Below are positions 56,353 through 64,000 of a DNA stretch of 64,000 nt, one piece after another. Within the stretch, counting starts at the first letter, position 1. Every line of letters starts with the position of its first letter. The notes under the pieces were generated by a model. The model searched no databases and was not told where the DNA came from. It worked only from the letters and a program-made list of their open reading frames with translations. Where the stretch lies: contig NZ_CP053985.1 of NCBI RefSeq assembly GCF_013267355.1, positions 3,782,001-3,846,000 on the forward strand, given 5' to 3'. A program made the position numbers and the translations under genes. This stretch comes from Achromobacter pestifer (GTDB taxonomy: Bacteria; Pseudomonadota; Gammaproteobacteria; Burkholderiales; Burkholderiaceae_B).

Positions 56353-56631
56353 TCAGCGGGCGTCTTCGGACGCCTCGCCGTTCTCATCCCACCAGTCGCC
56401 CAGCGCATCCAGCAGCGGCACGAGCGTTCTTCCGGAAGACGTGAGCTCGTATTCCACGCGCCGCGGATAACCGTCGAAATCGGTGCACTGGACGATGCCG
56501 GCCAACTCCAGCTTGCGCAGCTCCAGCGTCAGCATCCGATGCGAGATGGTCGGATTGTCGCGGCGCAGGTCGCTGAAGCGCTTGGTGCCTTCCTTGAGGT
56601 AGTAGATCAGCAGCGCCGGCCACCTGCCGCT
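56353..56631 (-). pseudogene. HxlR-family regulator, N-terminally truncated
   Basis: The open frame has 92 codons from just after an in-frame TAG (56632-56634): SGRWPALLIYYLKEG..RFSDLRRDNPTISHRMLTLELRKLELAGIVQ.., the HxlR winged-helix. The first ~25 residues of the family, including the usual redox Cys and start codon, are missing; no ATG, GTG or TTG precedes Met at 56535. A 60-residue product from 56535 would lack the recognition helix. The C-terminus (DWWDENGEASEDAR) is intact. Best read as a decaying gene. Confidence 0.75.
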
Positions 56632-56724
56632 CTATTCGGGGCTATGCAAGGGCCATGTGCCGCTGGAAACGTTGATCGCCACGTACGGGAAGTAGGCGGG
56701 CACGCCGAAGCGTGCCGCGCGCCG

Positions 56725-59196
56725 CTACGCGCGGGGCGCTTCGCCCTCTTCACGCGCCTCGAGCTCGTTGCCCAGCACTTCGGCCGAATCCTCGCCGCGC
56801 GGCGCGGGTTCCAGCGGGCGCCGGGTATGCCCGGCCGCGCGGGCGTCCCCGCCTTCGTCGGGGCGCTCGGATTGCACGAAGACATTCGCCGGCGGCGCGT
56901 AGCCCCGCTTGTCCTGGCCGAAGTACACCACGGTGTGCGGGTAGGGAAGCTCGATGCCGGCGGCGTCGAAGTGCTTCTTCAGGAGCCGGTTGTAGCCGCG
57001 CTGCACGGCCCACTGCATGCCCGGCGTGGTCTTGATCAGGATCCGGATGGTCACGCCCTTCTCGTTGACCGCGGTGACGCCGGCCACCGTGATGTCTTCC
57101 AGGATCTCGGGTCCCAGCACGGTGTCGGTCATCAGTTCGGCGAAGGCGGCGCGCAGATGCACGATCGCGTCGTCCACGCTTTCGCGGTGCGCGATGGTGT
57201 ATTCGCCCAGGTGGTACGAGAAGTCGCGCATGTGGTTGGCGACGACGTCCACCGACGAGAACGGCACCAGATGGTAGCCGCCGTCCAGCGTGCGGATGCC
57301 GACCGAGCGTATCGTCATCTTTTCGACCGTGCCGAACACGCCCGCGACTTGCACCACGTCGTTCTCGTTCATGCCGTTTTCAAGCTGGATGAAGATGCCC
57401 GTGATGATGTCCTGGACCAGCTTCTGCGCGCCGAAGCCGATGGCCAGGCCGACCACGCCGGCGCCGGCGATCAGCGGTCCGACGTCGATGCCGATCTGCG
57501 ACAGCAGCACCATCAGCGTCATCGTCACGATGACGATCAGCGCGGCGTTGCGGAACAGCGCCAGCAGCGTGCGCTCGCGCGCGCTGGGCATGCCGCGCCC
57601 TTCGCTCTGGCTGAGGCGGTGCTCGATGATGCTGGCGATCACGGTCCAAGCCAGGGCCGCGATCAGCAGCACGATGACGATGTTCACCGTCATCTTGATG
57701 GCCGCGCCGCCGGCATCCGAAGCCAGCCATCGCGACAGGTCGAAGGCGCGCCACGCGTCGAGCACCAGCAGCACCAGGACGATGCGGATGATCAGGCCGA
57801 CCAGTTTCAACGTGGCGGGCACATAGGCGTTGACGCGCGCTTCCAGCAAGGGCAGGCGCTTGCGCAGGTCGTCCGGCAACCGGATGGGCTTGGCCAGCAC
57901 GGCGTTCAGGAACAGGATCGACAGGCTGCCCACGCCGATCACCAGCAGCGTCTGCGCGGTGGCGCGGGCCATGAAGGGCAGCGCGTTGGTCGGGTCCACC
58001 TGGCTGACCACCAGCAGGATGGTGAAATAGCCGATGCCCAACACATGCCACACGCGCGCCAGGATGTGCAGCCGCGAGCCCATGAACGTCGTCGCGTTGG
58101 CGGCGCGCCGGTCCAGGTGTCCGCGCACCGTCTGGCGGTTGCGCCAGATGACGCGTACCGCGTACACGTACACCGCCAGCATGATCAGCAGATTGGCCAG
58201 CCGGCCCAGCGCGGGCGACAGCGAGGCCGACACCACCGGATCGATCAGCAGCGTGCCGTAGCCCGCTGCGGTGGCGATGCGCAGCAGCCACGTATTCCAA
58301 TACCTGGCGTTTTCGTCCGTCATGGGCAAAAGGCGCAGGTGCGGATGCCTCACGGCGAACACCGTGCGGATCAGTACCTTGACGAGCTCGACCGACACGA
58401 AGGCTCGCAGGAACACCGCCGCCAGCGTGTCCAGCGTGCCGCGCCCGGGCGTACCCCACAGCGCCGCGGCGCCGCCCGCCATCGCGGCGAGCAGCACCAC
58501 GCCCGCATCGATGGCCAGCGCGCCCACGATGGCGCCCGCGCGGCGGGACAGCACGCGCATGGAGGCCGGCGCGCCGCGCCTGGGCGGCGTTTCGGGGGCG
58601 TGGCGCAGCTCGGCGACCCAACGGTCGATGCGTCCGTAGACATACATGGCGATCATCCGCAGCAGGATGAAGGCGAGGATGGTGGCGGCCGCGGCCAGGG
58701 CGAGAGGCTTCAAGGCATGGCCTGCGGCGCTGCTGTCCATGCGCAGGCTGCTGCCCGAGGCCAGTGCGCGCATGTCTTCGACGCCCTGGCCCATGTCGGT
58801 CGCGAGGCCCGTCAGGAAGCGCTGGACGTTATCGGCCATGCGTTCCTGCAAGCCGGGTTCGGCGGGCTGCGCGGGCGCCGCGCCTGCGGGGCGCGAGGCG
58901 GCGGGTTTTGCGCCGGACGCCTGCGCCCGCAGTTCATCCACCAGCGCCTTGCGCGCTTCGGGATTTTCCAGCAAGTCCGCCAGGGCGGCTGGAGTCAGCG
59001 CCGCTGCGGCTGCGGGGGGCGTCTGTGCGAGTAGCGGCGTTGCGGCCTTGGCTTGCCAGGTGAAAAACAGGCAACTCAGCATCGCAGCCAGCAACAAGGC
59101 CGCCAGCCAGGGCCTTTCCCGCCAGCGCCGCCAGAGGCTTACGGCGTGAAGGCGGGGCGGGAAAGGGATCGATGCGGTCGTTGCGGATCTCACCAC
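56725..59196 (-). CDS. Large mechanosensitive ion channel, MscS family (YbiO/MscM-like)
   Basis: 823 residues from the GTG at 59196, preceded by AGGAG eight bases upstream; longer frames lack a ribosome site. N-terminal signal/anchor (LAALLLAAMLSCLFFTW), a ~110 residue periplasmic stretch with PALADLLENPEARKALVDELR, about 11 helices, then the conserved MscS pore and β domain: GVVGLAIGFGAQKLVQDIITGIFIQLENGMNENDVVQVAG. It opens under membrane tension in hypo-osmotic shock. The C-terminal ~60 residues are charged and Pro-rich. Confidence 0.9.
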   Translation of the reverse strand: MVRSATTASIPFPPRLHAVSLWRRWRERPWLAALLLAAMLSCLFFTWQAKAATPLLAQTPPAAAAALTPAALADLLENPEARKALVDELRAQASGAKPAASRPAGAAPAQPAEPGLQERMADNVQRFLTGLATDMGQGVEDMRALASGSSLRMDSSAAGHALKPLALAAAATILAFILLRMIAMYVYGRIDRWVAELRHAPETPPRRGAPASMRVLSRRAGAIVGALAIDAGVVLLAAMAGGAAALWGTPGRGTLDTLAAVFLRAFVSVELVKVLIRTVFAVRHPHLRLLPMTDENARYWNTWLLRIATAAGYGTLLIDPVVSASLSPALGRLANLLIMLAVYVYAVRVIWRNRQTVRGHLDRRAANATTFMGSRLHILARVWHVLGIGYFTILLVVSQVDPTNALPFMARATAQTLLVIGVGSLSILFLNAVLAKPIRLPDDLRKRLPLLEARVNAYVPATLKLVGLIIRIVLVLLVLDAWRAFDLSRWLASDAGGAAIKMTVNIVIVLLIAALAWTVIASIIEHRLSQSEGRGMPSARERTLLALFRNAALIVIVTMTLMVLLSQIGIDVGPLIAGAGVVGLAIGFGAQKLVQDIITGIFIQLENGMNENDVVQVAGVFGTVEKMTIRSVGIRTLDGGYHLVPFSSVDVVANHMRDFSYHLGEYTIAHRESVDDAIVHLRAAFAELMTDTVLGPEILEDITVAGVTAVNEKGVTIRILIKTTPGMQWAVQRGYNRLLKKHFDAAGIELPYPHTVVYFGQDKRGYAPPANVFVQSERPDEGGDARAAGHTRRPLEPAPRGEDSAEVLGNELEAREEGEAPRA

Positions 59197-59380
59197 TAGA
59201 GAATCTCCTGTGTGATCTGGGCCAGAAAAAGGCGGCGCGTGATCGCGGTCGCAACGCCGCCGCAGGTTCGATGATAAAGGCGCCGCGGCGCGAACCGTGC
59301 CTGTCGCACTGGAGCCGCTCGTTTGGCGAATACTCGATATGCCTGGAAAATCCCGGAATTCGTCTCCATTCGTTACCTTT

Positions 59381-60289
59381 ATGGACACCTTCAACTACAT
59401 GCGCGCCTTCCGGCGCATCGTCGAACTGGGCAGCCTGGCCAAGGCGGCCGAGGATCTGGACATGTCGTCCGCCGGCCTCAGCAAGCAGCTGCGCGCCTTG
59501 GAGGCCCACCTGGGCGCCGTGCTGATCCAGCGCACCACCCGCAAGATGAGCCTGACCGACACGGGCGCGGCTTACTACGCCGAGTGCTGCCGGCTACTCG
59601 ACGAATTGGATGCGCTGGAAAAATCCGTCAAGCGGGAGTCCCGCCTGGTGTCGGGGAGGCTGCGCGTGAACGCGCCGGTCTCGTTCGCCTTGAGCGTGCT
59701 GTCGCCGCTGCTGGCGCGTTTTCTGCGCCAGTATCCCGAGCTGCGGCTGGACCTGGCGATGGAAGACCGGCTGGTCGACGCGGTGGGGCAGGGCTTTGAC
59801 GTATCGATCCGGCTGCGGGCCCAGCTGGACGATTCTTCGCTGATCGCGCGCCGGCTGGCGTCGCTGACGCAGGTGCTGTGCGCGGCGCCGTCCTACCTTG
59901 ACAGCCGCGGCCGTCCCGACAGCGTGGACGCGCTGCGCGGGCATGACCTCCTCAGCTATACCTTGGCCGAAAGCCCCGGCGCGGTTGCGGACGAGGACGC
60001 CGGCCAGCAGGCGGACCCGTTTGCCGGACCCGCCCTGGCGCAGGTCAACAACAGCCTGATGCTGAGGGATCTGCTGGAAGCGGGGCTGGGCATAGGCGCG
60101 CTGCCGTCGTTCCTGGCCGCGCCCGCGATCGCCTGCGGCAGGCTCGCGCGCGTCTTGCCGCAGCTGCCCGCCGCGCCACGCCACGTCTACGCGGTCTATC
60201 CGACCAGCCGCCACCTGCAGCCCAAGGTCAAGGCCTTCGTGGATTTCATGGTGGAGCATCTGCCGGCGGCCATGCGCGGCGATTGTTGA
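59381..60289 (+). CDS. LysR-family transcriptional regulator
   Basis: 302 residues from the ATG at 59381, at the canonical N-terminus MDTFNYMRAFRRIVELGSLAKAAEDL. HTH ~18-65 (MSSAGLSKQLRALEAHLGAVLIQRTTRKMSLTDTG), effector domain from ~90 (RLRVNAPVSFALSVLSPLLARFL). CrgA-like group. Upstream frames in the GC-rich leader were rejected. Divergent from mscS; likely target is the following same-strand DsbA-fold/cyclase genes (inference). Confidence 0.88.
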   Translation: MDTFNYMRAFRRIVELGSLAKAAEDLDMSSAGLSKQLRALEAHLGAVLIQRTTRKMSLTDTGAAYYAECCRLLDELDALEKSVKRESRLVSGRLRVNAPVSFALSVLSPLLARFLRQYPELRLDLAMEDRLVDAVGQGFDVSIRLRAQLDDSSLIARRLASLTQVLCAAPSYLDSRGRPDSVDALRGHDLLSYTLAESPGAVADEDAGQQADPFAGPALAQVNNSLMLRDLLEAGLGIGALPSFLAAPAIACGRLARVLPQLPAAPRHVYAVYPTSRHLQPKVKAFVDFMVEHLPAAMRGDC

Positions 60290-60369
60290 CGCCCAGCGAA
60301 TAAAGTCCTGCCGGCGGACACCTTACTCCCGCGCCGGCCCGTCCTTAAGCTGGCGTCCATTGAAACGAG

Positions 60370-61050
60370 ATGGACGCCATCATGACTTCTGTACCCGATC
60401 ACGCACCCGCCGCGCCGCTCACCGTGGACTTCTTCCATGACGTGGTTTGCGGCTGGTGCTATGTCATGTCTCCCCGCCTGCGCCAGGTGGCCGCCGAACT
60501 GGGCATTGCCGTGCGCCAGCGCAGTTTCGTGTTGCAGGAGTCGCCTGAACAGATGTGCCAGGTGTTCGGTTCGATGCCGCGCGCCAAGCAGGTGATCCTG
60601 GGCCACTGGGAAGCCTGCGCCCGCCATGAGGACCAGTCCCGCATCGACGTCGAGGGCATGCGCGCCGAACCATTCGACTATCCCAGCGGCATGGCCGGGG
60701 CGCTGGCTTGCCAGGCCGCGCATCTGCTGGCCGGCGACGCGGGCCATTGGGACATGTTCGATGCGATCCAGCAAGCCCACCTGAGCGAGCACCGCAATGT
60801 CGGCGATGGCGCCGTGCTGTTGGACATTGCCGCCGGGCTGGGCCATGACCGTGACGAATTCGCCGCCCTCATGCAGGGCGAGGAGGCGCTGCAACGCGTG
60901 CAGGCCGACCGCGCCGCCGCCGCGCGGCTGGCCATCGACTCCATTCCCACGCTGATCGCCGGGCCGCACCGGGCTCGTCTGCGCACCATGTCGACGGCCG
61001 ATCTGCGGGACAGGCTGCAGGCGCTGATACCGGGGCCGGCCGAGGCTTGA
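60370..61050 (+). CDS. DsbA-family oxidoreductase (2-hydroxychromene-2-carboxylate isomerase / FrnE-like)
   Basis: 226 residues. Thioredoxin-like DsbA fold with active site CGWC in DFFHDVVCGWCYVMSP at about 21-35; the Trp before the second Cys is typical of FrnE/HCCA-isomerase-like proteins. The helical insertion runs to ~150, and the cis-Pro loop is SIPTLIAG near residue 195. A cytosolic protein disulfide oxidoreductase or a glutathione-dependent isomerase. A second Met at codon 5 is an alternative start. Substrate unknown. Confidence 0.83.
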   Translation: MDAIMTSVPDHAPAAPLTVDFFHDVVCGWCYVMSPRLRQVAAELGIAVRQRSFVLQESPEQMCQVFGSMPRAKQVILGHWEACARHEDQSRIDVEGMRAEPFDYPSGMAGALACQAAHLLAGDAGHWDMFDAIQQAHLSEHRNVGDGAVLLDIAAGLGHDRDEFAALMQGEEALQRVQADRAAAARLAIDSIPTLIAGPHRARLRTMSTADLRDRLQALIPGPAEA

Positions 61051-61132
61051 GCGCCGCGCGTCGCTGCCCACGTTTTCCCTTCTTTCCATTTTTTCCGTCC
61101 GCAGGACGGGAGCTACACGCACAAGGTGCATC

Positions 61133-62146
61133 ATGACTATCCGCTACACCCGCAAATTGCTTGGCCTGGTAATGGGCGCCGCCCTCAGCCTCAATGTGCT
61201 CGCGCACGGTGCGCCCGCCCGGGCGCCGGCCTCCGGACAGGAGGTGGGCGTGAGCCCCTGGGGCCCCGACGATGAGATCGGCCGCCTCAACCTGATCACG
61301 CCCGAATCGCGCGCCGCGGTCATGTCACGCGTGGCCGGCGGCAAGGTCTATGACCTGGCCACGGAATACTACATGGGCATGCCCAGCTGGCAGGACGCGG
61401 GCGATCCCCGCTACCAATTCTGGATGACGCACACGCCGCACGGCACCGAAGTCGATGACCCCATGGGCGTGGGCAAGGACATGAACGCCACGCGCAGCTA
61501 CACCGGCACGGCGTTCTCGATGTACAGCCACACCGGCACGCACATCGATGCGCTCAACCATTTCGGCATCCACGGCAAGATCTGGAACGGCTTCCGTGCC
61601 GACGAGCATCTGGGCGACCGCGGCTGGAAACGCACGGGCATCGAGAAATTCCCGCCCCTGGTGGCGCGCGGCGTCTTGATCGACGTGGCCGCGCTCAAGG
61701 GCGTGGACATGCTGCCCGACCAGTACCGCATTACTCGGCAGGATCTGAAGGCCGCGCTGGCGCGCCAGAAGACCGAACTGCGCGAGGGCGACATCGTGCT
61801 GATCCGCACCGGCCGCATGAAGCTGTACAACGATCCGGCAGCCTACATGGCCAAGCCGCCGGGCATGGGGCTGGACGCGGCGCGTTATCTGGTCGAGGAG
61901 GGCGGCGCCATGATCCTGGGCGCGGACAACCTCAGTTTCGAGACCTTCCCGTCCGAGGTGTCTGACGACTATGTGCCGCTGCACACCTATCTGCTGGCGC
62001 AGAAGGGCGTGCCCATCATCGAGCTGGCGGCGCTGGACGAGCTGTCGCGCGACCAAGTCTATGAGTTCGCCTTCATCGGCGGGCCGCTGAAGATCCGTGG
62101 CGGCGATGCGGCGCCACTGCGTCCGGTGGCGATGCCGCTGCGCTGA
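61133..62146 (+). CDS. Exported cyclase-family (kynurenine formamidase-like fold) hydrolase
   Basis: 337 residues. Signal peptide to about residue 30 (GAALSLNVLAHGAPARA). Cyclase domain has the metal-binding motif HTGTHIDALNH (variant of HxGTHxDxPxH), then IDVAALKGVDMLP, EGDIVLIRTGRMKL, MILGADNLSFETFP and VPIIELAALDEL. Members hydrolyse lactones, formamides or polyketides using divalent metal. The export signal and the ~100 residues longer length argue against the tryptophan kynurenine formamidase. Convergent, one base from the TetR stop. Confidence 0.83.
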   Translation: MTIRYTRKLLGLVMGAALSLNVLAHGAPARAPASGQEVGVSPWGPDDEIGRLNLITPESRAAVMSRVAGGKVYDLATEYYMGMPSWQDAGDPRYQFWMTHTPHGTEVDDPMGVGKDMNATRSYTGTAFSMYSHTGTHIDALNHFGIHGKIWNGFRADEHLGDRGWKRTGIEKFPPLVARGVLIDVAALKGVDMLPDQYRITRQDLKAALARQKTELREGDIVLIRTGRMKLYNDPAAYMAKPPGMGLDAARYLVEEGGAMILGADNLSFETFPSEVSDDYVPLHTYLLAQKGVPIIELAALDELSRDQVYEFAFIGGPLKIRGGDAAPLRPVAMPLR

Positions 62147-62147
62147 A

Positions 62148-62759
62148 TTACTTGCTGCGCTTGACCATCGCCACGATGGTCTGCATCAATTCGTCGCGCG
62201 CCTGTTCCATGCCGATGTCCTGGGCCACGGCCGCATGCGCCAGGCCGTCGGCCGCGCCGAGCATCGCCCACATGCCGGCCTGCGCAATGCCCGCGGGTCC
62301 GGCGTAAGGCGCAAGTATGGCCTGACATTTCTTGATGAAGGCCAACTGGTATTGATGCTTGACCGCCGCCAGTTCCGGCGAGCCGCCCAGCGCGGCCAGC
62401 ACGCCGGGAATCTCGCGTCCCTGGGTCATGACGCATTCGATGTAGCCCGCTGCGATGACCCGGGCTTTTTCCTTCAGGACCGGCTTGCTGGCGGCGATCG
62501 CGGCGTCGATGAGCGCGGTCTGGCGGACGTCGAAGTCCTGGTACAGCGCCACCAGCAGTCCGTTGCGCGTGCCGAAGTGGTCGTAGGCCACGGGTTTGGT
62601 GATGCCGGCCTCCGCGGCCAGCCGTCCCAGCGTCAGCGCGTCCGTGCCTTCGCCGCTGATCAGCTTCCAGGCGACGTCCAGCAACTGGCGCTGGCGTTCG
62701 TCGCGGGACAGGCGGCGCTGCGGGACGGCTTTGGCGGTGCTAGTCGGTTTTGTGGTCAT
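62148..62759 (-). CDS. TetR-family transcriptional regulator
   Basis: 203 residues from the ATG at 62759, which overlaps the previous stop as ATGA. HTH at ~17-62 (DERQRQLLDVAWKLISGEGTDALTLGRLAAEAGITKPVAYDHFGTRNGLLVALY); C-terminal ligand domain ~70-200. The longer in-frame region upstream lies inside the oxidoreductase gene and was rejected. Encoded second in the operon, so it would repress itself and the oxidoreductase via the 33-bp repeat at 63403-63435. Confidence 0.92.
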   Translation of the reverse strand: MTTKPTSTAKAVPQRRLSRDERQRQLLDVAWKLISGEGTDALTLGRLAAEAGITKPVAYDHFGTRNGLLVALYQDFDVRQTALIDAAIAASKPVLKEKARVIAAGYIECVMTQGREIPGVLAALGGSPELAAVKHQYQLAFIKKCQAILAPYAGPAGIAQAGMWAMLGAADGLAHAAVAQDIGMEQARDELMQTIVAMVKRSK

Positions 62760-63376
62760 GCTTGGACTTCCTCCTCGCGGATTACAGCACGCGAGGAGAA
62801 AATCTTCTGGCCTATGGTTCGGGCGGCGTCGAGATGCGCGGCGGGAAAGCCCGCGTCCGAAGGCAGCAGCAATTCCGAGGTGGCGACGTTGGCGCCGCAG
62901 TAGCCGAAGATGCCGTGGTCGATCTGCGTCTTCATGGCGCCGAAGTAGCCGTGCCGCGCATAAGTGCGTTGGTTGGCCCCGCCCAGCGCGACCAGATGCA
63001 CGTCGAGGTGTTGCAGCTTCTTGACCAGCTTGCCGTCCGCGTCTTCGTAGGCCCAGCCTTGCGTGAACACCCGGTCGATCCAGCCCTTGAGCAAGCCCGG
63101 GAAAGACCACCAGTACACGGGGTAGACCAGCACCAGCGCATCCGCGCGTTCGAGCCGCGCATGTTCCGCGGCGACTTCCGGGAGCGGCTCTCCCTTGCCC
63201 ATGGCCAGCGCGGTGTCCGGCTGGGTGAATCTCGGGTCGAAATCTTCCGCGGCCAGGTCGGCGACTTCGAAAGTGTGCCGGGCATCGGCGGCGGAAATTC
63301 CGTCCGCGATCTGTCGTGCGACCGCATGGGTCAACGAGGCAGGATCGGGATGTGCGACAACGATGAGCGCATGCAT
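62756..63376 (-). CDS. NAD(P)H-dependent flavin quinone oxidoreductase (KefF/NQO-like)
   Basis: 206 residues. Flavodoxin-like fold: MHALIVVAHPDPASLTHAVA binds FMN phosphate, ADALVLVYPVYWWSFPGLLKGWIDRVFTQGWAY is the flavin/active-site block, GGANQRTYARHGYFGAMKTQI is the conserved C-terminal part. It would reduce quinones or electrophiles in two-electron steps. Its gene has its stop overlapping the TetR start (ATGA); the paired regulator suggests induction by a toxic electrophile. Confidence 0.88.
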   Translation of the reverse strand: MHALIVVAHPDPASLTHAVARQIADGISAADARHTFEVADLAAEDFDPRFTQPDTALAMGKGEPLPEVAAEHARLERADALVLVYPVYWWSFPGLLKGWIDRVFTQGWAYEDADGKLVKKLQHLDVHLVALGGANQRTYARHGYFGAMKTQIDHGIFGYCGANVATSELLLPSDAGFPAAHLDAARTIGQKIFSSRAVIREEEVQA

Positions 63377-63402
63377 GGCGTATCCACTTCATCAAAATAA
63401 TT

Positions 63403-63435
63403 AACCTACCGATAGTAACTTACTTTTGGTAGGTT
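63403..63435. promoter_or_regulatory. 33-bp inverted repeat, candidate TetR operator
   Basis: AACCTACCGATAGTAAC (63403-63419) and, on the other strand, AACCTACCAAAAGTAAG (63435-63419) match at 14 of 17 positions around a shared central base. It lies 27 bases upstream of the oxidoreductase gene, overlapping the expected promoter. Confidence 0.7.
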
Positions 63436-63502
63436 GTGATTTTGACGTGAAAGGCGGGGCTGTTCCCAGAGAGGCAGCCAGTCCCGTGGAATGCGGGGCG
63501 CC

Positions 63503-64000
63503 CTAGTGGCTGGGAATCTGCGCCAGCACGAGCTGGGTGGTCTGGCGCAGGTGCTGGGCCAGCAGTTCGGCGGCAGTGTCGGCGTCGCGGGCAAGCGCGG
63601 CTTCCAGCAGCTTGCGGTGTTCGTCGGCGACGTTGCGTTCCTTGCCCTTTTTCGAGGCGGGGGCGCTTTTGGTTCCGGCATTCAGCTGCACCGACAGGTA
63701 GCGGTAACGCGCGGTCTGGTCGCGCAGCAACTCGGCGATGGCGATGAGCGACTTTGAATCGCTGCCGCTGATCAGCGCCGAATGGAAGGAGGAATGCGCT
63801 TGTTCCCACTCGGCCGACAGCCCGGATCCGTCCGCCGCATGCAGGGGCAGGCGGCTCAGGCGGTAGTGCGCGCCGGCCAGCCGCTCTTCCCAGTCCAGGC
63901 TGCCGCGCGCAATGGCGCGGCGCAGCGCTTCGCATTCGATATGGATCCGGGTTTCGGTGATGTCGAGCAGTTCTTCCGCCGACACGTCCGCCACGCGGAA
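63503..64000 (-). CDS. FCD-domain GntR regulator (partial, N-terminus outside window)
   Basis: 165 codons in frame to the window edge, starting FRVADVSAEELLDITETRIHIECEALRRAIARG, the linker and first helices of an FCD ligand domain. FHSALISGSDSKSLIAIAELLRDQTARYRYL and DEHRKLLEAALARDADTAAELLAQHLRQT carry the His/Asp metal site of the family. The winged HTH must lie beyond 64000. Target genes are likely outside the window. Confidence 0.88.
   Translation of the reverse strand, partial: FRVADVSAEELLDITETRIHIECEALRRAIARGSLDWEERLAGAHYRLSRLPLHAADGSGLSAEWEQAHSSFHSALISGSDSKSLIAIAELLRDQTARYRYLSVQLNAGTKSAPASKKGKERNVADEHRKLLEAALARDADTAAELLAQHLRQTTQLVLAQIPSH

Noticed and set aside
56539-59034. Plus-strand open frame of about 830 codons opposite mscS
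   Set aside because: His/Arg/Gln-rich composition is typical of a codon shadow; the minus strand encodes a conserved channel.
61133-62146. Kynurenine formamidase (kynB) for the aminomuconate operon
   Set aside because: Signal peptide, extra length and 41 kb distance from the operon make this role unlikely despite the shared fold.

Overview
The window reads as a chromosomal segment of a high-GC beta-proteobacterium of the Alcaligenaceae (Achromobacter/Bordetella type). Support for this: three orphan Bug/TctC-type solute-binding proteins, a BrkB/YihY gene, many LysR and GntR regulators, a CIRCE-controlled groESL operon, and a lower kynurenine-pathway (nba-type) operon. No insertion sequence, phage gene or CRISPR array was seen. 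The assignment rests on gene content and protein motifs only.

Layout. 1-2497 (minus): dgkA, ndh and the start of pyrF, one compact unit. 2680-14829 (plus): a nine-step sugar-acid catabolic cluster: FCD-GntR regulator, idonate-type dehydrogenase, TRAP transporter (binding protein, small and large permease), a 2-keto-3-deoxy-acid dehydrogenase-like SDR, an FAH-family diketo-acid hydrolase, altronate dehydratase, mannonate dehydratase, fructuronate reductase-like and Ldh-like dehydrogenases. 14858-19533 (minus): 2-aminomuconate semialdehyde dehydrogenase, RidA-type deaminase, embedded LysR, 3-hydroxyanthranilate dioxygenase and ACMS decarboxylase. 19612-22668: GNAT, AraC and MarR regulators, BrkB. 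22784-24946: groESL with terminator, CIRCE and promoter. 25026-28074: a repeat-bearing spacer and a lower-GC LysR/MFS pair. 28279-33274: orphan Bug protein, inverted repeat, small membrane protein, degenerate tRNA-Gly(CCC), MFS and DMT exporters.

33444-42431 is a second accessory island: spermidine/putrescine-type ABC importer, a sphingosine-1-phosphate-lyase-like PLP enzyme, an MlrC-like M81 peptidase, a Bug protein and a divergent FCD-GntR regulator. Its two minus-strand units carry nearly duplicated promoter regions with the same paired palindromes. 43294-50012 is a third: LysR divergent from an aminotransferase, a TPP-dependent enzyme, a Bug protein, an M20 deacylase and a LysR effector domain lacking a DNA-binding domain. 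The last genes are joined by TTGA and GTGA stop/start overlaps.

50188-56325 is a siderophore-iron unit: Fur-like box, TonB-dependent receptor, two small membrane proteins, a PepSY-type reductase and an exported Fes/PfeE-like esterase. It suggests iron release in the periplasm, since no ABC importer is encoded. 56353-64000 holds a truncated HxlR pseudogene, a large MscS channel, LysR, a DsbA-fold protein, an exported cyclase, an oxidoreductase-TetR pair with a 33-bp operator-like repeat, and a partial FCD-GntR regulator.
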